From positions 1 to 64,000 of the forward strand of contig NZ_ANHY01000018.1 of NCBI RefSeq assembly GCF_000315795.1: DNA of 64,000 nt, read 5' to 3'. Under the pieces are notes generated by a model, which saw only the letters and a list, made by a program, of their open reading frames with translations, did no database searches and was not told the DNA's origin. Origin of the DNA: Caenispirillum salinarum AK4 (lineage in GTDB: Bacteria > Pseudomonadota > Alphaproteobacteria > Rhodospirillales > Rhodospirillaceae). The position numbers were made by a program, and so were the translations under genes. Positions 9,565 to 18,193 of the stretch are shown here, piece after piece; the stretch's first letter is position 1, and each line of letters begins with the position of its first letter.

Positions 9565-10422
9565 TCAGCTTTCGTCACCGTCGTGGAACGCCGCCACCGC
9601 ACCGCTCTGGGGATCGAAGCCCTCTGCGTCGTTCGGGTCGGCCCCGGCCGCGCGCATGGCGTTCGCCACGTCCGCCACCACGGCCTCGGCCAGGGTGGCG
9701 TCGGTGCAGCGGGCGACGACCGAGGTGCCCAGGCGCTCGCCGCGCACGAAGGGATAGCTGCCGATCTCCACGGCCGGAAAACGCTCCTGGATCGCGCCCA
9801 GCGGCTCGGCGATGTCGCCTTCCCGGATATAGGCGGTGACGGCGCGGCTGTGAACGGGGGCGCCGCCGCGCAATCCGTCCTTCACCGTGTCCAGCATGGC
9901 CTGGGCGATGCGCGGCACACCGGCCATGACGAACACGTTCCCCAGCCGGAAGCCCGGCGCGTGGCTGACGGGGTTGTCCACCAGCTCCGCTCCCGCCGGG
10001 ATACGCGCCATGCGCAGTCGGGCGTCGTTGATGGTCTCCGACCCGTAGTGGTGGCGCAGGCGGCGCTCGGCCTCCGCGTTCAGTTCCACCGCCCGGCCGA
10101 AGGCCTCGGCGACGCAGTCGGTGGTGATATCGTCGTGCGTCGGCCCGATGCCGCCGGTGGTGAAGACATAGTCGTTGGCCGCACGCAGGGCGTTGACGGC
10201 ATCGATGATGGCCGCCTTGTCGTCGGCCACCATGCGCACCTCCTTCAGCCGCACCCCGCGGGCGCCCAGCGTCTTGGCGAAGACCTGGACGTTGGCGTCG
10301 CGGGTGCGGCCCGACAGAACCTCGTTGCCGATCACCAGCAGCGCGGCGGTGACCACGGCGCCGTCTTCGCCGGCGGAAGGATCGGCGGGCGCGGTGGGAC
10401 TGGCGGAGGTGGCGTCGGTCAT
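9565..10422 (-). CDS. CinA N-terminal-domain protein (MoCF-biosynthesis fold)
   Basis: The 285-residue protein has the molybdopterin-binding (MoaB/MogA-like) fold of competence/damage-inducible protein A: LLVIGNEVLSGRTRDANVQ near residues 29-46, then FTTGGIGPTHDDITTDCVA near residue 88. Only the CinA N-terminal part is present. The C-terminal nicotinamide-nucleotide amidase domain of full CinA (about 410 aa) is missing. This stand-alone form is common in alphaproteobacteria, so the ends look intact rather than truncated. The enzymatic role of the stand-alone form is uncertain; pyrophosphatase activity is known for the CinA N-domain. Confidence 0.85.
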   Translation of the reverse strand: MTDATSASPTAPADPSAGEDGAVVTAALLVIGNEVLSGRTRDANVQVFAKTLGARGVRLKEVRMVADDKAAIIDAVNALRAANDYVFTTGGIGPTHDDITTDCVAEAFGRAVELNAEAERRLRHHYGSETINDARLRMARIPAGAELVDNPVSHAPGFRLGNVFVMAGVPRIAQAMLDTVKDGLRGGAPVHSRAVTAYIREGDIAEPLGAIQERFPAVEIGSYPFVRGERLGTSVVARCTDATLAEAVVADVANAMRAAGADPNDAEGFDPQSGAVAAFHDGDES

Positions 10423-10524
10423 GGAAGCTCCTGGCGTGCGAACGATGGGGGTAACGCGATCCTTCGGCGGCGGCAGCAGGGCTGCTATGGTCAGGCGATT
10501 CGCAAGAAGGACACACCGCCCGCC

Positions 10525-12231
10525 ATGCGCCGCGCCGCCGTCGTCGTGCTCGCCACTCTACAGGTCTTCTGTGCCGCCGTCATGCCGCCGCGCGCGGCCG
10601 CCGCCGTGCCCGAGCCGACCGCCCCCAGCCGGTCCGCCGGCGAGCTGGTCGCGCCGGATGCAGGGCTGGCCGAGGCCCAGGCGCTGATGGCGGAACTCGG
10701 CCTATGGGACGGCGGCGGCGACGGCCGCGCCTCCGCCGCCTTCGGACAGGCGGTGCGGCGGGCGCGGGGGATGCTCGGCCTGCCGCCCGAGACACTGGCC
10801 CCCGTCGACGACGACCTTCTGTCGGCCCTGCGCAGCCGGGCGGAGGCCCGGCGCACGGCGCGCCAGCTCGAGGACGCCCGCGCCCGCGAGGAAGCGGCCG
10901 CCCATGCCGCCGTCGCCGCCTCGCCGCTCCTGACCGCGGCCCTGCGTCCCCGGACGGAGGACGACGTGACGGAGGCGGACCCGGAGGCCGACGCGGCCCT
11001 GGACGCCTGCCGCGCCGCCCCCGCCACCACCTGCCTTCTGGAGGCGGCCCGGCGCGCGGTCCTGGCGGTGACGGATGCGGAGCTTCGCAACTGGGGCCTC
11101 AGCCGCATCGCCCGGGCACGGGTGGCGCGCTCGGGCCGGCTGGACGATGCCTGGCCGGCCCTGCGGCTGGCCGATGATCCGCGCGCCGTCTTCACCACCC
11201 TGTCCGCCGTCGCCGAGGAGGCCGCCGAGGCCGGACGGGCGGACCTGGTGCACCAGGCGGTCGCGGCGCTGGAGACCTATCCGCCCGTGGCCGCCCGCGC
11301 CGCCGCCGAGGCCGCCCGCATTCTCGCCACGACGCAGCCGTCCGCCGCCCGCGCGCTGACTGCACACGCCGAGACCCTGCTGGGCGCCGTGCCGGGACAG
11401 GACGACCGCCGGGCGGTGCTGTCCGCCCTCGCCCTGGCCGCGCAGGCGCAGGGCGAGGCCGACCGGGCCCGCGCGCTTCTGGACGCGGCACCCGGGCCGC
11501 CGGAAGCCCTGGCGGCGGCCCGGGCCTCGGTGGGCGGCGCGGCGGCCGTGGCGCCGTTGCTGCGCGCGCTCCCTCCCGGAACCGATACGGCGGCGCGGCG
11601 GGCGGTGCTGGTGGAACTGGCGGCGGCACATGCGGCGGATGGCGACGCCGAGGCGGCGGTCGCGGCGACGCAGGCCATCGACGAGGCGCGTTACCGGGCC
11701 GTCGCCCTGGCCGGCGCCGCCGCGGTCCTGCACCGGCCGGACCTGCTGGAGCGGGCGGAAACCACGGCGCAGGACATTTCCCTGCCGTTCGCCCGCGCCT
11801 TCGCCCTGGCACATGTGGCCGAGGCATGGCTGGCGCTCGACCGGCCGGCGCAGGCGCTGGCGGCGGCCCGGCGGGTGGAGACAGACACCCTGGCCGTGGC
11901 GGCGCTCGACCGCATCGCGCGCCGTTCCGCCGCCGGTGTTGCCGTGCGGGCGGAGGCGGCACGCGCCGCGCAGACCCGCCTGACGGCCATGATCGACCGT
12001 GTGGCGCGGGTGCGCGTCTGGGCGGACCGCGCCCGGGCCCTGGCCGGACCCGATCCCGCCGCCGCCGGTGCCGCCGCACGCGCGGCGGTGGACGGCGCAA
12101 TGGTCATCCGCAACCGCTGGAGCGCGGCTCGCGCCCTGCTGCACGCGGCCGAGGCGGTGGCGGCCCTGGACGCGGCGGGGGGGGACGTGGCGCCCGCCGA
12201 TGCCGATGTGGAAGGAGACGGCGGGCGCTGA
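10525..12231 (+). CDS. Secreted Ala-rich helical-repeat protein, unknown
   Basis: A 568-aa protein with a signal peptide (AVVVLATLQVFCAAVMPPRAAAA). Near residues 50-100 there is a stretch like a peptidoglycan-binding-1 domain (ALMAELGLWDGGGDGRASAA followed by an Arg-rich helix). The rest is a long array of Ala/Arg-rich helix pairs of about 30-35 residues, resembling degenerate TPR-like repeats (for example ALALAAQAQGEADRARALLD). It is probably periplasmic. No catalytic motif is seen. The ATG at 10525 follows CAAGAAGG. The membrane-protein gene 60 bp downstream may be in the same operon. Extreme GC and Ala/Arg bias make remote homology hard to judge. Confidence 0.65.
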   Translation: MRRAAVVVLATLQVFCAAVMPPRAAAAVPEPTAPSRSAGELVAPDAGLAEAQALMAELGLWDGGGDGRASAAFGQAVRRARGMLGLPPETLAPVDDDLLSALRSRAEARRTARQLEDARAREEAAAHAAVAASPLLTAALRPRTEDDVTEADPEADAALDACRAAPATTCLLEAARRAVLAVTDAELRNWGLSRIARARVARSGRLDDAWPALRLADDPRAVFTTLSAVAEEAAEAGRADLVHQAVAALETYPPVAARAAAEAARILATTQPSAARALTAHAETLLGAVPGQDDRRAVLSALALAAQAQGEADRARALLDAAPGPPEALAAARASVGGAAAVAPLLRALPPGTDTAARRAVLVELAAAHAADGDAEAAVAATQAIDEARYRAVALAGAAAVLHRPDLLERAETTAQDISLPFARAFALAHVAEAWLALDRPAQALAAARRVETDTLAVAALDRIARRSAAGVAVRAEAARAAQTRLTAMIDRVARVRVWADRARALAGPDPAAAGAAARAAVDGAMVIRNRWSAARALLHAAEAVAALDAAGGDVAPADADVEGDGGR

Positions 12232-12292
12232 CAAGCTGCCCCGGCGCCTGTATCGTCCCACCATCCTTTCATTTTTTCCAACCGAGGACCGC

Positions 12293-13132
12293 ATGAAGCT
12301 GCCCGTCGTGGAAGTCGCCGCCGAGGCCTATCATTTCCTGTGGCGGCAGCGGCGGACGCTGGTCGACCGCGCATCGCTGCCGCTCGCCGTGGTGCTGATC
12401 GTGGGCATCATCGAGTACCTGACCGGCACGCCCTCGGGCGGCGGCGGCGACCTGCCCGTCCCGGCCCCGCCGCCGGGCGCCGATGGCGGCAGCGCCGGCC
12501 CGGGCGGAACCGGCAACGGCAACGGCAACGGCGGCGGTGACGCGGGTCCGGGCGGGCCGGCCCTTCTGCTGTCACTGGCCTACTTCGCCATGTCGCTGCC
12601 GTTCCTCGTGGGCTGGTACCGGCTCGTCGTGCTGGGGCCCGGCGCCGTCGCCGGCCGATTCCCCCTGGCGTTCACGCGGCTGGAGGGGCGCTTCCTGCTG
12701 TGGATGGTGGTCATCGGCCTGGTGCTGGTGGTGCCGCTGGTCATCTCGGGCGCCATCGCGGTGCCGTTCGCCACCGGGGATATCTCGGGCACGCAGGTTT
12801 CCCCCGTGCCCATGCTTCTGGCCGTGGCCATGTTCATCCTGCTGATCCTGGCGTCGCTGCGGCTGAGCTTCGTCTTCCCCGCCATCGCCGCCGAGGAGCC
12901 CGTCAGCTTCGCCCGCGCCTGGGAAATCACCAAGGGCAACAGCCTGCGCCTCTTGGGCCTGATGGCGCTGGTGCACGTGCCGGTGCTGGTATTCGGCGCC
13001 ATCATCGAAGCCTTCGCCGTGGGCCTGGGCCTGCCGTTCAGCCTGGTCCTGTTCGTCGACCTCGCCATTTCCTTCACGATCATGGCGCTCGGCGCCACCG
13101 CGTTCGGGGAAGCCTACGTCCGGCTGAGGTAA
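12293..13132 (+). CDS. Multi-pass membrane protein, unknown
   Basis: The 279-residue protein has about six hydrophobic segments. A long Gly/Pro/Asn-rich loop (about residues 44-85, many GNGNG and PAPPPG units) lies after the first. It starts MKLPVVEVAAEAYHFLWRQR. The segment FARAWEITKGNSLRLLGLMA recalls the glycerophosphoryl-diester-phosphodiesterase membrane-domain/DUF975-like families, where a conserved 'AW..tkGn' sits before a helix. That is suggestive only. It lies 61 bp after the secreted repeat protein on the same strand, so the two may act together at the envelope. Confidence 0.6.
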   Translation: MKLPVVEVAAEAYHFLWRQRRTLVDRASLPLAVVLIVGIIEYLTGTPSGGGGDLPVPAPPPGADGGSAGPGGTGNGNGNGGGDAGPGGPALLLSLAYFAMSLPFLVGWYRLVVLGPGAVAGRFPLAFTRLEGRFLLWMVVIGLVLVVPLVISGAIAVPFATGDISGTQVSPVPMLLAVAMFILLILASLRLSFVFPAIAAEEPVSFARAWEITKGNSLRLLGLMALVHVPVLVFGAIIEAFAVGLGLPFSLVLFVDLAISFTIMALGATAFGEAYVRLR

Positions 13133-13324
13133 CGGAAGACCCACTTTTCTCCCACCTTATGATCCTATACGCGCGGATACCCACCCTTAGGGCATATAGG
13201 CCGTCGATAGTCATGAAATATTTAGTGGAATTGCTACGATGAAATGTCCAAGAACGACAGGGGGCGCTCACGGACAGAAGACGACGAACGTCTCGCCGGG
13301 CGCATGGGCTTTGTGGGGGATTTC

Positions 13325-14230
13325 ATGGCATTTCTCGACTTTTCCGAGCAGCTGAAGGTCGGCTTCGCACTCATCGACGACGACCATAAGATCCTGATCG
13401 ACCAGATCAACATGCTGGCCGATTCGCTGGCCGACGGCGATGACCAGGATGCGATCGGCAGCGTGCTCAACGTGCTGGTGGACTACACCGAATTCCACTT
13501 CGGCCGCGAACAGCAGCTCATGGAGCAGACCGGCTACGAACAGTCGCCCGGCCACCTGCGCGAGCATGCCGTCCTGGTCAAGCAGGTCAGCGAGATGAGC
13601 CGCCGCTACCAGGCCGGCGAGGCCACCGCCAAGGACCTGATGAACTTCCTGAAGGTGTGGATCACCCAGCACATCCTGAAGTCCGACAAGGCGCTGGCCC
13701 AGCACCTGCTGGCGCACAACGGCTCCACCGAACTGGTTCAGCAGGCGTCCGGCCAGGGCGAGATCCAGTGGTCCAAGCTGTCGGTGCTGATCGTCGACGA
13801 CCAGTTCAACTTCCGCTCGCTGCTGCGCAGCCTGCTGAACACCCTGGGCGTCACCCACATCCACGAGGCCAAGTCGGGGCACGAGGCCCTGGACATGATG
13901 GCCAACTTCCCGGTGGACGTGGTGCTGGTGGACGACGGCATGAAGCCCATGGACGGCATCTCCTTCACCAAGGCGGTGCGCTCGGGCAAGCACGGCGTCA
14001 ACCCGAAGACGCTGGTGATCCTCATGCCGTCCAACGAGATCACCAAGGACTACCTGCTGCGCGCCACCCAGTCGGGCGTCCATGACCTGGTGGTCAAGCC
14101 GCTGGCCGCCAAGACCGTGCGCGGCCGCATCGAGCGCCACCTGCGCCAGCCGCTGCCGTTCCGCCAGATGGGCGACATGCTCATCCCCGTGCGCCAGCCG
14201 CCGGCCAAGCCACATGCCGCCCGCGTCTGA
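13325..14230 (+). CDS. Bacteriohemerythrin fused to a REC response-regulator domain
   Basis: A 301-aa protein. Residues 1-135 form a bacteriohemerythrin with all diiron ligands: His in DDDHKIL, HFGREQ, HLREHAVL, and WITQHILKSDK. Residues about 150-285 form a receiver domain with acidic pocket VDDQ, phospho-acceptor Asp in VLVDDGMKPMDG and Lys in LVVKPL. The conserved Thr/Ser region reads ILMPSNE, with Pro or Ser at that site. It may couple O2/NO or redox sensing to a phosphorelay. An upstream in-frame ATG exists at 13244. I prefer 13325 because GGGGGA precedes it and the hemerythrin domain begins there. Confidence 0.82.
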   Translation: MAFLDFSEQLKVGFALIDDDHKILIDQINMLADSLADGDDQDAIGSVLNVLVDYTEFHFGREQQLMEQTGYEQSPGHLREHAVLVKQVSEMSRRYQAGEATAKDLMNFLKVWITQHILKSDKALAQHLLAHNGSTELVQQASGQGEIQWSKLSVLIVDDQFNFRSLLRSLLNTLGVTHIHEAKSGHEALDMMANFPVDVVLVDDGMKPMDGISFTKAVRSGKHGVNPKTLVILMPSNEITKDYLLRATQSGVHDLVVKPLAAKTVRGRIERHLRQPLPFRQMGDMLIPVRQPPAKPHAARV

Positions 14231-14248
14231 CGCGCAGGCCGCAAGGCA

Positions 14249-14274
14249 GGGCGCCGCGAAAGGGGGCGGCGCCC
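14249..14274 (+). terminator. Hairpin after hemerythrin-REC gene
   Basis: A perfect 9-bp GC stem (14249-14257 with 14266-14274) and an 8-nt loop begin 18 bp after the stop codon. Only AATCC follows rather than a T-run. It is probably a terminator or 3'-end stabiliser. Confidence 0.5.
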
Positions 14275-14381
14275 AATCCTCCGTCCGGTTGACCACCGGA
14301 TGGACCGCCGCACAGGACCGAACCGCACGCCGACCCAGCCGTTGACCGGGCACGTCCCGTTGCAACCTTCGGACGGTGGTC

Positions 14382-16280
14382 ATGAAACCTGCGCTCAAGG
14401 CCGTGGGGGCTGCGGCCCTGGTGCTCGTCGCCGGGATGGCGGTGGCACTGGCCTTCCCCGCCTTCTGGCTTGAACTGCTTCTTGAAAGCCGCCTGAGCGC
14501 GCGCCTGGACCGTCAGGTGCAGATCGACGGGCCGGTGGATCTGTCCGTATTCGACCCACCGGCGATCTCGGCCGAGGACGTGGCCGTCGCCAACCCGGGC
14601 TGGGCGCAGGAACCGTGGCTGTTGCAGGCCCAGACCCTGCGGGTGACCTTCAGCGCCGACGCGCTGTGGTCGTTCTCGCTCAAGCCCGTCGCCATCGGCC
14701 TGGACCAGCCGCGCCTGTTCCTGGCCCGCAACGAGGACGGCGGCACCACCTGGGAGGTGGCCGGTCTGGGCGGCGGCCGGGGCCAGGAGAGCGGGGACGG
14801 CCCGGACCTGAACCGCCTGACGGTCGACGACGGCCGTTTCCGCTATCGCGATCCCGGCCAGGACACGGACCTGACCGGCAGGCTGTCGACAACGGCCGAC
14901 GGCACGATCTACGACGCCAGCGGCACCTACAAGGGTCGGGAGACCGAGGCCTCCGGCACCGGCGGCGATCTGCTTGTCCTGCTGCGCGGGCGCGCGCCCT
15001 GGCCCCTGGAGGCCGAGGTCACGGCCGGCGCCCACGACGTCAGCCTCCAGGGCACCGCGACAGGCCTGCCGGCGCCGACGGGGCTCGACCTCACCATCGC
15101 CGGCGCCGGCCCGAGCCTGGAGGGGCTGGGCGAACTGGTCGGCGGCGGCCTGCCCTCGTCGCCGGCCTATGATCTGGCCGGACGGCTGACGCTGAGCGAT
15201 GGGCGCTGGCAGTTCTCGGATGCCTCAGGCACCATCGGCCAGAGCGCGGTCGCGGGCATGGTGGCCGTCGAGCCGGCAGCGGAGGGGGAAAGGACCCGGT
15301 TGACCGTCGACCTGTCCTCCGGGCACATGGAGGTCGCCGACATCGCCGCCGTGCTGGGCGAGCCGGGGCCGTCGGAGGGACCGGCGCAAATCCCCTCGGA
15401 GGCGCTGCGCGCCTATAGCGCGGACGTGAGGCTCGCGGCCGATGAACTGGTGGTGGCCGGCCGTGCCCTGCCCGACGCCCGCATCGAGGCGACGCTCGAA
15501 GGCGGGCGGCTGACCGTCGATCCGCTGACGGCCGGCGTGGGTGACGGGCGGATGCAGGGCCGCGCCGAACTGGCCGCCGGTTCACCGCCCACGGCCTCGG
15601 TGTCGCTGGAACTGAACCGCCTGGAGCTGAACCCGCTGGCAGGCGTGGAGGCCGTGCGCGGCATCTTCGGCGGCACCGTCGACCTGGAGTCGTCGGGCGC
15701 GACGGTGGAGGCCATGCGGGACAACCTGTCGGGCCGCGTGGCGCTGCTCCTGTCCGATGGCCGCCTGACCCGCCAGTGGCTGGAGATGGCGCAGATCGGC
15801 CTTTCCGACCTGGTGGGGATCTTCATTCCGCAGGAGGATGACGCCACCGCCATCCGCTGCGCAGCTGCCGGCTTCGACGTGTCCAACGGGGTCGCCGAGG
15901 CCACCGCGCTGTACGCCGACACAGAGGCCGCCGTGGTGCGCGGCGACGGGGCCGTCGACCTGCGGGACCTGACCCTGGATCTGGCATTCACCATGAACCC
16001 CAAGGGCGCCGTCACCTTCGCCTATGACGGTCCCGTGCACGTCACGGGACCGGTCGGCGACCCGACCATCGAGGCGGGCGGCGTGGCGAGCACCGTCTTG
16101 CAGGGACTGGGCGCGGTGGCCCTGGGCACGGTCCTGACTCCCGTGGCCGCTGTGGCGCCCTTCATCAACACCAGCGTCGGCGCGGAAGGCGGGTGCCGCC
16201 AAGCCCTGGACGAAACGGTGGCCGAACAGGAAGACGGAACCGCCGACGACCAGGGCGGTGGAGACGACGAAGATGGCTAG
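14382..16280 (+). CDS. AsmA-like envelope protein
   Basis: A 632-residue protein with one N-terminal membrane helix (residues about 5-28, ending ALAFPAFWLELLLE) and the AsmA layout. The N-terminal part has the typical RLSARLDRQVQIDGPVDLS segment, and the C-terminal half contains RVALLLSDGRLTRQWLEMAQ and the conserved block VRGDGAVDLRDLTLDL. AsmA relatives are periplasm-facing proteins linked to outer-membrane lipid transport and biogenesis. The ATG at 14382 is chosen over an adjacent GTG. It ends inside an inverted repeat that begins at 16277. Confidence 0.85.
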   Translation: MKPALKAVGAAALVLVAGMAVALAFPAFWLELLLESRLSARLDRQVQIDGPVDLSVFDPPAISAEDVAVANPGWAQEPWLLQAQTLRVTFSADALWSFSLKPVAIGLDQPRLFLARNEDGGTTWEVAGLGGGRGQESGDGPDLNRLTVDDGRFRYRDPGQDTDLTGRLSTTADGTIYDASGTYKGRETEASGTGGDLLVLLRGRAPWPLEAEVTAGAHDVSLQGTATGLPAPTGLDLTIAGAGPSLEGLGELVGGGLPSSPAYDLAGRLTLSDGRWQFSDASGTIGQSAVAGMVAVEPAAEGERTRLTVDLSSGHMEVADIAAVLGEPGPSEGPAQIPSEALRAYSADVRLAADELVVAGRALPDARIEATLEGGRLTVDPLTAGVGDGRMQGRAELAAGSPPTASVSLELNRLELNPLAGVEAVRGIFGGTVDLESSGATVEAMRDNLSGRVALLLSDGRLTRQWLEMAQIGLSDLVGIFIPQEDDATAIRCAAAGFDVSNGVAEATALYADTEAAVVRGDGAVDLRDLTLDLAFTMNPKGAVTFAYDGPVHVTGPVGDPTIEAGGVASTVLQGLGAVALGTVLTPVAAVAPFINTSVGAEGGCRQALDETVAEQEDGTADDQGGGDDEDG

Positions 16281-16380
16281 AGCGTCCTTCGCTCCCTCAC
16301 GGTCGCTGCGCACGCTCTAGCCTGTTGATTTTTAAGCAAATACGTCGTCGCGGACGATTCCGTCCGCTCGGGATTTGCTC
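16277..16380. repeat. Compound palindromic (REP-like) element
   Basis: Two hairpins stand side by side. The first has 9-bp arms CTAGAGCGT at 16277-16285 and its complement at 16312-16320. The second has 7-bp arms AGCAAAT at 16335-16341 and ATTTGCT at 16373-16379, with a nested 6-bp stem (16351-16356 with 16361-16366). It fills the convergent space between the AsmA-like gene and the response regulator, so it may serve as a bidirectional terminator. Its composite form suggests a dispersed extragenic palindrome. Confidence 0.6.
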
Positions 16381-17081
16381 TAGCGGTCGCTGAAGGCCGT
16401 ATCACGGCTGCGGCGCAGCGCCAGCACCGCCTGCGTCCGGCTGCCCACATTCAGGGCCTTGAGGATGCCCGTGACGTGACTCTTCACCGTCGACAGATTC
16501 AGCCCCATGCGCTCGCCGATTTCCTGATTGGAGAGGCCTTCAGCCAGCAGGCGCAGCACGTCCTGCTGACGCTTCGTCAGCCCCGCCGGCAGGGTGTCGA
16601 GCGCCCCTTCCATGAAGCGCCCGGCCGATGTGTGCAAGGCGGCGGGGCGGCCGTCGCCGTTGCCGCGCTCCAGCCCGCCCAGGACCGGCGGCAGATAGGT
16701 GCCGCCCGCCAGGACCAGGCTGATGATGTTGGCCAGCAGCTTCTGGTCGGTGGACTTGGGCACGAAGGCCTTCACGCCCTGCGCCAGCACCGCGCGCATC
16801 TCGTCGGGCTGGTCCAGCATGGAGAACACCAGCACCGGCGTCCGTCCGGCCATCTGCACGATCTCGCGCACGTCCTCCAGGCTGCGGATGCCCGGCATCT
16901 TCAGGTCCAGGATAAGAAGGTCGGGCGACACCGCGCCCTGCTCCGGCACGGCAGCGAGGATGGACCGGACGTTGTCGCCGCTGGCGGCCTCTACGACCTC
17001 GGCCTTCGGAGTCGCCTCGGCCAGAAGGTGCCGCAGACCGGTCCGAACGATGGAATGATCGTCCGCGATGACGATGCGCAT
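16380..17081 (-). CDS. NarL/FixJ-family response regulator
   Basis: The 233-aa protein has an N-terminal receiver domain: ADDH acidic pair, phospho-acceptor Asp in LLILDLKMPG, Ser in FSMLDQ and Lys in FVPKS. A LuxR-type helix-turn-helix follows (TKRQQDVLRLLAEGLSNQEI, then STVKSHVTGILKALNV). All phosphorylation residues are present. It starts at the canonical MRIVIADDHS; no strong ribosome-binding site is seen. No cognate kinase is adjacent. The gene is divergent from the glutamine amidotransferase gene. Confidence 0.88.
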   Translation of the reverse strand: MRIVIADDHSIVRTGLRHLLAEATPKAEVVEAASGDNVRSILAAVPEQGAVSPDLLILDLKMPGIRSLEDVREIVQMAGRTPVLVFSMLDQPDEMRAVLAQGVKAFVPKSTDQKLLANIISLVLAGGTYLPPVLGGLERGNGDGRPAALHTSAGRFMEGALDTLPAGLTKRQQDVLRLLAEGLSNQEIGERMGLNLSTVKSHVTGILKALNVGSRTQAVLALRRSRDTAFSDR

Positions 17082-17313
17082 GAGTGGAAACCCCACGTAC
17101 TGCCCCCAGTACCGCCGCGATGGGGGAATGCGGCGGGACTGCTCATGTATGCCCGAACCCCTAATACCATTGCATAGGGCGCGGCGCGACTGTTTTTCGC
17201 ACGAAAGTGGTAGGACGTCGGCCAAAAAATTGGCTCTTGGCGGCGGCGGTCATCCGCGCTTACCTCTCTGCGTCACGATCCGGCCCGTTTCGTGCCAAAG
17301 CGAGAGGACGACC

Positions 17314-18180
17314 ATGTCGAGCACGCCCCGGTTCCTTGTGGTGGAAGGCAACGTCAAGGAGGCCAGCGAGGCCCTTGAGAAAGCCGGCGCCACGCCCTTC
17401 GGCCCGCTGTACGCCCGCACGCTGCAGACCCTGCATCCGGGCGCTGCGTGCGACATCGTGCGCCCGGCCGACCCCGACGGGGCCCTGCCCTCGGGTGCGC
17501 AGTTGCAGGACTACGACGGCATCGCCTGGACCGGCTCGGCGCTGAACGCCTACAACACCGATCCGCCGGTGATGCGCCAGGTGGAGTTGGCCCGCGAGGT
17601 CTACGACAGCGGCGTGCCCTTCTTCGGCTCGTGCTGGGCGCTGCAAGTGGCGGTGGTGGCCGCCGGCGGCGTGGTGCGCAAGCATCCCGCCGGCCGCGAA
17701 CTGGGCATCGCCCGCAAGATCCGCCTGACCGAGGCCGGAACGGCGCACCCCATGTTCGCCGGCAAGGGCCCGGTGTTCGAGGCCGTGTGCATCCACCAGG
17801 ACGAGGTGGAGACCCTGCCGGTGGATTCGACCCTGCTGGCATCCAACGATCACAGCCACGTCCAGGCCGCCGAAATCCGCCACGGCCGGGGCAGCTTCTG
17901 GGGCATCCAGTACCACCCGGAATACGACCTGCACGAGATCGGGCACATCTGCCTGCGCTACGCGGAACCCCTGACCGAGCAGGGCTGGTTCGCGAGCGTC
18001 GCCGCCTGCGAGGATTTCGTCGCCAAGCTGGATGCGCTGAACGCCGACCCGGCGGGCCGCCGGGACCTGCGCTGGCAGCTCGGCATCGATGCCGACGTGC
18101 TGGACGAGGCGGTGCGCCTGCGCGAAATCAAGAACTGGATCAACTACCGCGTCCTGCCTGAGATCGCGCGGCGGCGCTGA
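17314..18180 (+). CDS. Class I glutamine amidotransferase (GuaA-type domain)
   Basis: The 288-residue protein is a stand-alone class I glutamine amidotransferase. The nucleophile Cys lies in PFFGSCWALQVA, and the His-Glu pair is in QYHPEYDLHEI. Members of this group resemble the glutaminase half of GMP synthase but lack the synthetase domain. The ammonia acceptor is unknown; gamma-glutamyl hydrolase-type activity is an alternative. CGAGAGGA precedes the ATG at 17314. The extra C-terminal 70 residues (after the HPE motif) are helical. It converges on the kinase-like gene with a 13-bp gap. Confidence 0.8.
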   Translation: MSSTPRFLVVEGNVKEASEALEKAGATPFGPLYARTLQTLHPGAACDIVRPADPDGALPSGAQLQDYDGIAWTGSALNAYNTDPPVMRQVELAREVYDSGVPFFGSCWALQVAVVAAGGVVRKHPAGRELGIARKIRLTEAGTAHPMFAGKGPVFEAVCIHQDEVETLPVDSTLLASNDHSHVQAAEIRHGRGSFWGIQYHPEYDLHEIGHICLRYAEPLTEQGWFASVAACEDFVAKLDALNADPAGRRDLRWQLGIDADVLDEAVRLREIKNWINYRVLPEIARRR

Positions 18181-18193
18181 CCGCTCCTCCCGC

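Noticed and set aside
10525-12231. CRISPR-like or tandem DNA repeats
   Set aside because: The repetition is at the level of protein helices with varied DNA. No equal-length direct repeats with spacers were seen.
13244-13324. N-terminal extension of the hemerythrin-REC protein
   Set aside because: The extra 27 residues are polar and non-conserved in appearance, and the later ATG has a much better ribosome-binding site.
17097-17112. Operator palindrome GTACTG-CCCC-CAGTAC upstream of the NarL-type regulator
   Set aside because: The 6-bp arms are short and such matches are expected by chance; no supporting copies were seen.
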